Of a stretch of DNA of 44,919 bases, positions 34,809 through 43,172 are shown in pieces. Position 1 is the first letter of the stretch; each line of letters begins with the position of its first letter. The stretch is taken from contig NW_003106599.1 of the NCBI RefSeq assembly GCF_000003605.2, positions 234,121 to 279,039 of the forward strand, in the 5' to 3' direction. Source of the stretch: Saccoglossus kowalevskii. Its lineage: Eukaryota > Hemichordata > Enteropneusta > Harrimaniidae. The notes under the pieces were generated by a model. That model did not search any database. It was not told the origin of the DNA and was given only the letters and a program-made list of their open reading frames with translations. Made by a program: the position numbers and the translations under genes.

Positions 34809-36739
34809 ACAAATCCAGGATATTATTAGTTACTCTAGATACTGTATGACTGAAGGCGCATTAACTGCGTTTGCCGCCATTTTTTCATATTTTTAATCTA
34901 ATATTTAGTAATCTGTTACCCATATTTGACCTTTGACACGCCAAATGAAAAGAAACATCGTGGTGTGTCGTATACCATGGCTTGTATTCATGATTATAAT
35001 ATGCAAATAGCTAACAAATATGATTTTGGGTTGACAAGCCAAGAAAGAATGTCCCATTTTTTTTACCTCATCCGAGTTCACAGGTCATAGGTCAAATACA
35101 TAGTTGAAATCGAAAGTTGTATTGTTTGTAGTCTAGAGGTCATGATTCACTAACAATGACATTTTCTCAGTTATTTACTAACCCCCCTCCCCCCGTAACA
35201 TTTCAAGTAGGATATCAACTAAGTTGAAACATTTTTAAAAAAATACTAAACAAAAATGAAGTTAAAAAGAAAAATTATTGCTGGTATATGGAGGCAAAAA
35301 CACCCCCCCAATAAAGTACCCGGATGTGTGACCTTTATGGACTATACTGATCAACAGAATGTTCCGTACCAGTCCCGATGTCATTCAGTGTGCTATCAAC
35401 CGTGAAACCACATACCGCGTCTACAATGTGAGATATTATTATTATTGTTCACAAAAAATAAAAAAAAACGTTGATACACATAAATGGCGGACATGCTAAT
35501 GTTATTATGACTCACATTTCCCTTGCACGAAACTGAAAATTTGCGATTGAAATGACCCCGCCCTTTTTGTCAGTTAACACGTGAACGCCTATGTATTGAT
35601 CACGTTGTCTGTTAAACAAATAAATTATGAAAAAAATATGTGCAAAATAGTGCACAACCAATTTATAGAAAAACGCTTACAGCATTCTGTAATTGACGAG
35701 CTCAAAATAGAGTGGACGTTCGGAATGGTTATCAGAAACACACGCGGATGGTTAACATTTCTAGCACATTCAATCCCGATGTAATTTAGAGGAAATGGTT
35801 GTCTTCTAGTTAACAGACACGTGACACCTGTTTCAACCCAGCTGCTCTATATTCGTGGTTTGTTCAAATAGCTGGGCTTCAGTGCAGTCAACATTTTATC
35901 TGATTGACAAAGCCTCCAGCCATTAGCCAATCACATTTTGAGATCAAATGACGTCACAGACAGGTGCCATTCTTGTGGTTCATACTTAGTTATTTGCGAC
36001 AGTAAAAGAGTAATGTAAATAATTATTTTTATTTGTTTGTCTATGCTGGATAACTTGGCAACGCTATGCCTGAGACTAAAAAAGATCAGCGCTAATGCGC
36101 ATGGGCTTCGAATTTTTGGTACATACTATAAATTCGTGAAAAAAAAACCGTCGGCATTTTTTACATTGGTTTCCATAGTGAAATTACGTCATCATATTTT
36201 GAAACTTTGCCTGTATATGGTTACTGAAAGGTGAATATTTTTTAGAATTCAAGTTGTCAAAACAATCGCGCATAACACCAATATTATAGCATATTCAAAG
36301 GAAATTCCACTCTCACAATGCATTGTCAATGGCAAGCCCAGAATTTATCTTAAACATAAAAATGGCTAAAATATGATTAAAATAATAAATTGTCAGCAAC
36401 CCTAAACAAGTTGGGGTCTATGATACTATAATATTTTTAAAAATGTTAGTTATAAATACAATAATGAGGGCCATTAATTTTGACAGTTTTGAAACCGATC
36501 AATCATGTTAGTTGTCATGGTAATGATATTGTCTCATTTCTCACATATTCCGCGCGGTTACTTGGGATGAACAGTATGTACAGTAACTGGAAGACTAAAC
36601 ATTTCGACGTCAAGAGATTAACAATAATAATAATAATAATTATGAAAATTATGAATTTAATTATGCAAAATTATGAATTTCGTAAAAAAAAAATAGTATA
36701 CTCACAATAATGCATAAAATTAAAAGGCGCTGCAAATAT
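34809..36739. other. Intergenic DNA with nuclear-receptor half-site cluster
   Basis: No gene can be supported. Notable motifs are CCGCCAT followed by TTTT at 34874 (full YY1-type match), several nuclear-receptor half-sites at 34927-35142, ATGGCGG at 35484 and CACGTG at 35578 and 35818. The remainder is A+T-rich. Confidence 0.5.
34927..35142. promoter_or_regulatory. Cluster of DR1-type nuclear-receptor sites
   Basis: TGACCT-T-TGACAC lies at 34927-34939, a DR1 on the minus strand with one imperfect half. At 35075-35094 there are three half-sites in a row, AGTTCA-C-AGGTCA-T-AGGTCA, each with 1-bp spacing. A lone AGGTCA follows at 35137. DR1 repeats are bound by RXR, HNF4, COUP-TF and PPAR-type receptors. 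Six half-sites in 216 bp is dense. Confidence 0.4.
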
Positions 36740-37262
36740 TTTGTTTATATTCATCCTCGTTCGTAGGTAGTCTTGTTACAGTCTCTACAAGAGTCTCCCA
36801 ATATGTATCATATTTCTACTTGGCAAATTTTTGTCAGGGTATCTCATCAAATCCGACATTTTGTTTATTTATCCTCGTTCGTAGCTAATCATGCTATAGT
36901 TTCAACAGTAGTCTCCCACATGTGTATCACATCTCTACTTGGAAAATTGTTTGTCAGGGTACCTCATCAAATCCGACATTTTTTTATTAACCTCGTTCGT
37001 AACTAGTCATGCTATAGTCTCAACAGCAGTCCCCCACATGTGTATCACAACCGTACTTGAGAAATTGGTTGTCTAGGTACCTCATCGAATTCGACATTTT
37101 TTTTCATTCTCGTTCGTAGCAAGTCATACTATAGTCTCAACAGCAGACTCCCACATATGTATCGCATCTCTACTTGGAAATTTGTTTGTCAAAGTGCTTC
37201 GTCAGTTTTCTTTTATTCATCGTCGCCCGTAGCTAGTAATGTTATAATCACTAAAACAGTCT
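36740..37262 (+). repeat. 118-bp tandem repeat, about 4.5 copies
   Basis: Units begin near TCCTCGTTCGTAG at 36754, 36872, 36990, about 37108 and about 37220 (partial), a regular period of about 118 bp. Each contains ACAG.AGTCTCCCACATGTGT-like and CATCAAATCCGACATTTT-like blocks. Divergence rises toward the right end. An open frame across the first two units is a by-product of the repeat. Confidence 0.9.
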
Positions 37263-37657
37263 ATATATCCATCTATCACCACGATTTGGCGGCTAAAGTT
37301 TCCGCGACATGTAAAATAATCGCTGGTCGAACTGTATCAATGCGGCGTGAATTGACTAGACGAGCATGAAATTGCAAACGTACAGGAATTACATCAACAA
37401 TGACTGCCTCGAGCTGTGTTTGCAATTTGTACAATTATGCAACAAAATATCCATCGAGTTTTGATAATACGAACCACATTTGTCACATTTTAAATGATTA
37501 ACTATTTCGTTTAAGATTTCCTTCAATAATTTACTGTTCGCTATTACATAATAAGTTGTGATTTATCGTTAAGAGTAACCGACATTGCAGTGCACCAATC
37601 ATTTGACGAAACGGACATAATACACTTTCTTGTTACATTCTTCATTATAATTATTCT
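37263..37657. other. Spacer between two tandem arrays
   Basis: A+T-rich single-copy sequence with no gene or recognisable element. Confidence 0.5.
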
Positions 37658-38030
37658 TCAAATACACTACGTTTTGACTCAAATACACTACGTCTTTAAC
37701 TCAAATACACTACGTTTTGTCTCAAATACACTACGTTTTGACTCAAATACAGTACGTCTTTAACTCAAATACACTACGTTTTGTCTCAAATACACTACGT
37801 TTTTTACTCAAATACACTACGTTTTGACTCAAATACACTACGTCTTTAACTCAAATACACTACGTTTTGACTCAAATACACTACGTTCTGTCTCAAATGC
37901 ACTACGTTTTTGATTCAAATACACTACGTTTTGACTCAAATGTACTATGCTCTTCGACTCAAATGCATTACGTTTTTTTTTTTTTACTCAAATTGTACTA
38001 CGCTCTTTGACTCAAATACATTTACGCCTG
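37658..38030 (+). repeat. 21-22-bp minisatellite, 17 units
   Basis: Units of the form TCAAATACACTACGTTTTGAC are repeated 17 times. Variant endings (TTTTGAC, TCTTTAAC, TTTTGTC) recur in the order A-B-C-A-B-C, then D-A-B-A, which indicates a three-unit higher-order repeat. The last four units are degenerate and carry a long T run. Confidence 0.95.
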
Positions 38031-38098
38031 TGGAGAATGTTTTTGTTTTTTAAAGTAACAGGAACTGACGAAAAATTGAATCGACCTGTCGCGTCACG

Positions 38099-38434
38099 GT
38101 GTTCAACACACCGGGGAGTCTGAAAAACATCGATACTAGGTCGGACTTTTTTCCAAGGTGTCCGGGATCTTTGAATCAACTCGTCCATTCTCCACTACAT
38201 TACCGCTGTACGTCGCCAAGGACCAAGTCGCTTATTGATAATGTATCGATTTATGGTTGTTCTTCAACGTTCCGTATCATACTACTTTTTTCTAATTACA
38301 TATTACCGGCTTTCTGTGATTGTGTGGAAAACTGCGTGAAATGCACGCAATCATATGAAATCTACCCTGACTACGTAGAAAAAAAAAATGGCGGATATAA
38401 GACAAACGTACGAAATCTCCGCTGGTGTAGTTGA
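38099..38434 (+). other. Unrecognised 111-codon open frame
   Basis: The frame runs from a non-ATG start at 38099 to TGA at 38432-38434. It contains a Cys-rich stretch (CDCVENCVKC) and a G+C level above its flanks, but no ATG near its start and no domain I recognise. It directly follows the minisatellite. It may be a fragment of an old gene or chance. Confidence 0.12.
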
Positions 38435-38937
38435 TGTGCTGTCACCTCTCAGCGTAGCGATCGATCGACCGTCTGAGAAGAAACGACTGCCTGCTCATCA
38501 ACGGTGTCGAAATCAGGGTTAAGCTAAGTTTGGCAGTCAGTCGAGTGTGGATTGTGTGTAGAGAATACGAGGTGACAGGCGCAGCTGCTCACACTGACTG
38601 ACAGAGAGGGCAGGAATGCTAGCGCAGCGTGACAAATTTGACAGCATTGGGCAGGTGTCACGTGATCCAATCATGTGACGCTTCAACAAGCAAACTTGCT
38701 TGAGATGTTCGGTGTGTACATTCTTGTGCACGCGCTGAAGAGCGGCTTGGTGACTGACAACAATTACTATTACGGTGTTGATTTCTACCACTCATGACTG
38801 TCTGGCACTTTCAAGTGTGAAATGTAAACTTTAAATTCAGAGGCAGTCTCAACAATGAATGTCGACCTCGAAGCCACGAAATATACGTTGTCAAATACGC
38901 CCCAAGATATAACGGTCGTTTTACCGATTTTTTGTAA
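38435..38937. other. Short intergenic segment
   Basis: No gene is visible. It contains GTCACGTGATC at 38657 (TCACGTGA E-box) and ends at the third miniature transposon. Confidence 0.5.
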
Positions 38938-39062
38938 AGGGCGGCAGTCGTCGCACCGCGTCCTGTTCGATATGGGACTCATAGCGACGTATACAACGCG
39001 TGTAAAATACATTGTTTATTTACATGAAATTCGAACACGCGCTGCGCGACTAACACCGCGCT
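38938..39062 (+). mobile_element. 125-bp TTAA-flanked MITE, copy 3
   Basis: Same length and orientation as the other copies. The right flank is TTAA (39063-39066); the left flank is GTAA (38934-38937), a one-base decay of the duplication. It is closest to the copy at 22978, sharing GCGACTAACACCGCGCT at the right end. Confidence 0.85.
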
Positions 39063-39066
39063 TTAA

Positions 39067-39888
39067 ATCTACGGAATGCTTAGTTGCATATGTGTTCTCA
39101 AATATTACTCCTTGTTTTCTCTCATTTTGGATCATAAAAATACCGATGCGATTGAAATTACCAAAAACACAGCTAATTAAAAATACAGTATGGACAAGTC
39201 TAAATATATTATACTATCAATATTATGATGGCGGGAGATATTATTTTTAGCACTCCGGAATAGTTTCTATTAAATTTAAAATGGATTCACAAATGTCAAA
39301 GATTGCAGTATGGAGCTACTTAAATAGAGTTTAATATGATTAAAAAAAAATATTTCACAACAAATCTCTTTCAGTTTTAACACGTGATCAGTGTGTTGCA
39401 TAGTGTCCCAGCAGCAAGTGCTTGTCACTGTAACGCTTGTTAGCCAAATCCCAGAGTTGTGCCAGTGTTTTAATGACATTTGAATGACATTGAATTTCTG
39501 TTGGATGTTATTATGGGTGTTAATTATGCAAATTGGTTATGATCCAGGTTTTATTTCTTGTTTTACAATCAATTTCCGATACAGATATTAACCTTCGAAA
39601 TGATAAAGTATTAATTGTCTCAAAGTCATGGAATTTCCAAAAATATAGCTGCGTTTTTTTTGTGCTGGCACCTATTGTTTTCATGGCTACTTAACTCTTC
39701 GGGCACAATTATTTTTCTCATTAAAAAAGCAATATTTAAAATTTTAAAGTTTTTTTTTATGAATTAATTAACCCAAAAACTGTTGAAGTTATCGAAAAAG
39801 GTTATGCACGTGTTTTTGAATGAAATTTGACAAACGTCATTATATCACATTTTTTGGAGGGATGATATTCCTTTTCCCGAAGAGAATT
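39067..39888. other. Intergenic DNA
   Basis: I see no gene. ATGGCGG at 39228 and CACGTG at 39381 and 39807 are the only notable motifs. The rest is A+T-rich. Confidence 0.5.
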
Positions 39889-39892
39889 GAAA

Positions 39893-39955
<63 letters not shown>

Positions 39956-39956
39956 A
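39889..39956. repeat. (AAAT)n microsatellite
   Basis: About 17 uninterrupted AAAT/TAAA units. It has no coding meaning. No retroposed body is visible beside it, so it is scored as simple sequence. Confidence 0.95.
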
Positions 39957-40446
39957 CACTTTTATCGTTGAGTCTAAAAAAATATGGTGGAGATATCTTG
40001 TTTCATATCTCCAATTGAAGGCTCGTGAAATACATTATTATTGATTCAAATTGTGCCCAAAATAAGCATATTAATAAAGTTGCAATTTTCTTTTCTTCAG
40101 CTCGGTGTTCAGGGGAATTGTTTTGAAAAATAGCATAATATTTGGGGGAAATTCCTCAAAATACGAGAGTGTTACATACACGAGAGTGTTGTCCCGGATT
40201 ACCATGGAGATTGTACATAATAAACCAAGGGAGCTTGTCATGCAATTTATGACAAACTTCGAATGGTATAAGTTATATGAGTAGTCTTCCGCCTCAAGTC
40301 CGATATTAATTATGCCTTTAAAAGTCAATAACTAAGAATAAAGTGTTCTGCAATGTTGTATAATAGTTAAATCTTTGCGTAGACAATTTCATAACAATTT
40401 CATAGTGAAGAATTAGCATCTTTCTAGTCTCATGTTGGTTCTTTGT

Positions 40447-40460
40447 GCTCCCATGGCAAC
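40447..40460 (+). promoter_or_regulatory. RFX X-box-like palindrome
   Basis: GCTCCCATGGCAAC fits the RFX consensus GTTNCCATGGNAAC well, with a perfect right half (CCATGGCAAC). RFX factors regulate ciliary and neural genes. Only the motif is visible. Confidence 0.3.
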
Positions 40461-40954
40461 GACTAATCACTGCACCAAGGTGTCTCTATTTATTAGTCCG
40501 CTTTGTTATGCTAATGAGGGTCATTATAATGCTAACTATTAACGTCACCGAAATATGTTCATTTCACCCGGAGCCGTAAATTGTTTGCAGATTTGAAAAG
40601 AGTTGAAAGTAAACAACCAAAATGTGTCGATTTAGAAGCGTTGTCATGCCAGTGTGTGGTATTGTCGACAAAAGGTGTAAACAGTCAATTTTAGGCGCGC
40701 TCACAAAACGTGTAATTAAAGTAAAAATAATCACCCGGGAAAAGATACAGTTGACCTTCAGCACCTCCCGGGCAATGAAGCCACGTATCGTTCGTGTAAT
40801 GGTGGTGTTCCCGCCAAAATACAACATTGAATGGGAATTCTTGGCTACCCATAAATCTAGCGATTGAATTTGACGGGCCATTTGTAACGGGACCGGAATC
40901 CTAACATTAGCATATCTCCCTGGCAACCAATGATACATGTCACATCGTGGTGTC

Positions 40955-40967
40955 CGACCTCTGACCT
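40955..40967 (-). promoter_or_regulatory. DR1 nuclear-receptor site
   Basis: The + strand reads CGACCT-C-TGACCT, or AGGTCA-G-AGGTCG on the minus strand: one perfect and one near-perfect half-site with 1-bp spacing. This arrangement is bound by RXR, HNF4 and COUP-TF-type receptors. Confidence 0.3.
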
Positions 40968-41716
40968 TTGCAGTGGCTGGGCAAAAAACAACACGTACTG
41001 CCCCTGGCTATTAAGATTCCTCGTCAGAAAACGATACATAAATCGTGCCTAGTTTTGAAAACATGGGTAATACTACTGACTGAGTATCACGCTATACGTC
41101 ACTTCCGTTATATGAACCAGGATGCACCCTGACGGTATTGCGAATAAAAGAATATTTTTTTAAAAAACTTTGACTAGATTCACTCCCTTTCATCTTAATC
41201 CGTATTATGCGTTTTATATTATATCACCCACTTAAAAAAATGTAAAACTTAAAATTGTTTTTATGGCAACCAATATCATATGCTAGTTTAACGATCGGAT
41301 GGAGTAGATGGAAGCCGCCGGTCTGGCACTGTGATATAGACAGTTGTTATCTTAATAGTTTGTAAATTAAATTGAAATTTAGAGTTTAATAATATCTACA
41401 TCAAGGTATCGTAGCACAAGTCTGTGTCTTACATTACAAATTAAGTTTCTATAAAATTACTCCACAACGTAAGCGTAATAAAATAATTTATGAATTGATC
41501 AATTTGATATTTACCATTATGCTTTTTTTGAAACTAAAAACGACGTGGATTCCACCACGTGCAAATATTTTTGAATAACCTGCGTGCTTCAGTGATGTCT
41601 TTCCAGTGAACTTTTGTAAACAGCAATGAGATTATTGAAGTAGACGTATAAAAAAACATAACTGACATGTCATTAATTATTTGCATAAAGAAAATAACAG
41701 AGACAAACTAAATTAA

Positions 41717-41841
41717 AAGGCGGCAGTCGTCACGCCTCGTCCTGTTCGATGTGGGACTCATAGCGACGTATACAACGCGTGTAAAATACATTGTTTATTT
41801 ACATGGAATTCGAACACGCGCTGCACGACGACCACCGCGCT
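41717..41841 (+). mobile_element. 125-bp TTAA-flanked MITE, copy 4
   Basis: Flanked by TTAA at 41713-41716 and 41842-41845, with the same length and orientation as the others. The left end is AAGGCGG instead of AGGGCGG. The right end has GCACGACGACCACCGCGCT, whose GACGAC block pairs with GTCGTC in the left end. Confidence 0.85.
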
Positions 41842-41845
41842 TTAA

Positions 41846-42546
41846 ACTAAATTATTATAAAAAAACAAAAAAACAAAACAGTTAATAGTTATAAACAATT
41901 ATAGTGAAAATTCCAGAAGCAGTTTTTCTACAACAACCAAATAAATCATTCAATTAAATTTGTATATACATTGTAACTGAGCAGATGACGTCACTGCTTT
42001 CAAGTCTGTATTACTGAAGAACAACAGTCCATCTGAATGTAACTACCTTTAATTTATTTCTAGTACTTTGTGACCAACAACACTCACATTGTTTTGAGAT
42101 ATACAGACATGGGCCCCTAACCCATACAGTACAGACACGTCCCAATAACAATCATACTTGTGAGAGGACGAACCTCACAGAACACCACATTATACCAGAT
42201 ATATGTATTAGTACAGGAGCCTTTCCCAAATATATTTTCAGAACAGCGCAATTTCGCTTCTTGTAAAAATAATTTACACTCCGTGAAATGATAGACAATG
42301 GTATCTCAGCGCTGCCTGACGTTGATATATCGGCTAATGGTGGTGTGATACCTACAAATAATGTGTTATAAAGAGAGCGTGACACCATGGTGATGACACC
42401 AATTATAAACAACACGTCCACGCTTGTATCATAGTAACATCCGTTGCTATGGCCAGAATTAAATTATGTTTAGTCGTACATAGAGAAATACGAGCGCGCT
42501 AACAATATGAATTTGTAGGTTTCACACTACCATTTGAGTTTTATCC
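41846..42546. other. Intergenic DNA
   Basis: No gene or recognisable element seen. A minus-strand frame at 42152-42421 has no domain. Confidence 0.5.
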
Positions 42547-42719
42547 AGGCGAAACAGTGGCGGACCCAGAGGGGGGGGGGGGCATGGCCCCTCCCAAACG
42601 CATGACGATTCATACCATCTGGATTACGCATAGCTTCTCTGCAATTTACGCTCCGTATATCTTAAGCGAAGCTTGGACCCCCCCCCCCCAATACATTTTG
42701 CTGGATTCGCGAGGCGAAA
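42547..42719 (+). mobile_element. hAT-like MITE with 8-bp target-site duplication
   Basis: An exact 8-bp direct repeat AGGCGAAA lies at 42547-42554 and 42712-42719. Between them is a 157-bp body that starts CAGTGGCGGACCCAG and ends CTGGATTCGCG. The reverse complement of the right end, CGCGAATCCAG, aligns with the left end except for a short loss at the terminus. A G run (about 42571-42582) and a C run (about 42678-42689) form an internal inverted pair. An 8-bp duplication and CAGTG-type ends suggest the hAT superfamily. It has no coding capacity. Confidence 0.65.
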
Positions 42720-43002
42720 TGTACTGTTAAAGTAATTTTATTTTCACTCAAGTCATATTTGAAGTCAAACTTTAATATTATGTGTAATATAAAAATACAA
42801 ATTCAATTTGTTTGTGTTTTTTTTTTTTTGGTGAGCAACTGACATTTCTACAATTAACAGCTATGCGTATTTTGTCAGTGACAGTAAGGCTTCATTTCTT
42901 TTTAAAGAAACTTGCGTACTGTGGTGATATATTACTATCAATCATTTAACGCATAATGGCATTGTCATTGTAGTATGACACATATATGTAGTATATTTTA
43001 TT

Positions 43003-43172
43003 CCATGGAGATTTTAATTGTATCGCGAGACGTACATTGTCGTCTATGGGGGAATTTAATCGTAGTAGGAGACCTGGACAGTGTCGTCTATGGGGAGTTT
43101 AGTTGTAGTATGAATCCTGTACATTGTATTTCCTGTGTATTGTTTTCTACGGAGGCTTTTATTGTAATATGA
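43003..43172 (+). repeat. Degenerate tandem repeat of about 44 bp
   Basis: GTCGTCTATGGGG recurs at 43039 and 43083, a 44-bp step. Related blocks CCATGGAGATTTTAATTGTA upstream and CTACGGAGGCTTTTATTGTA downstream extend the array to about three or four diverged units. Confidence 0.65.

Larger units (their letters stand above)
39957..41716. other. Intergenic DNA with X-box and DR1 motifs
   Basis: No gene can be supported. Two overlapping opposite-strand frames at 40564-40938 and 40622-40867 have no recognisable product. An RFX-like site lies at 40447-40460, a DR1 at 40955-40967 and CACGTG at 41556. Confidence 0.5.

Noticed and set aside
38855-39250. 131-codon frame near 39 kb, and the related 127-codon frame at 22928-23311
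   Set aside because: The only shared part is the 125-bp miniature transposon, so the apparent protein similarity is repeat-derived.
40564-40938. 124-codon minus frame and overlapping 81-codon plus frame
   Set aside because: No family recognised, and the frames overlap on opposite strands; not supportable as genes.
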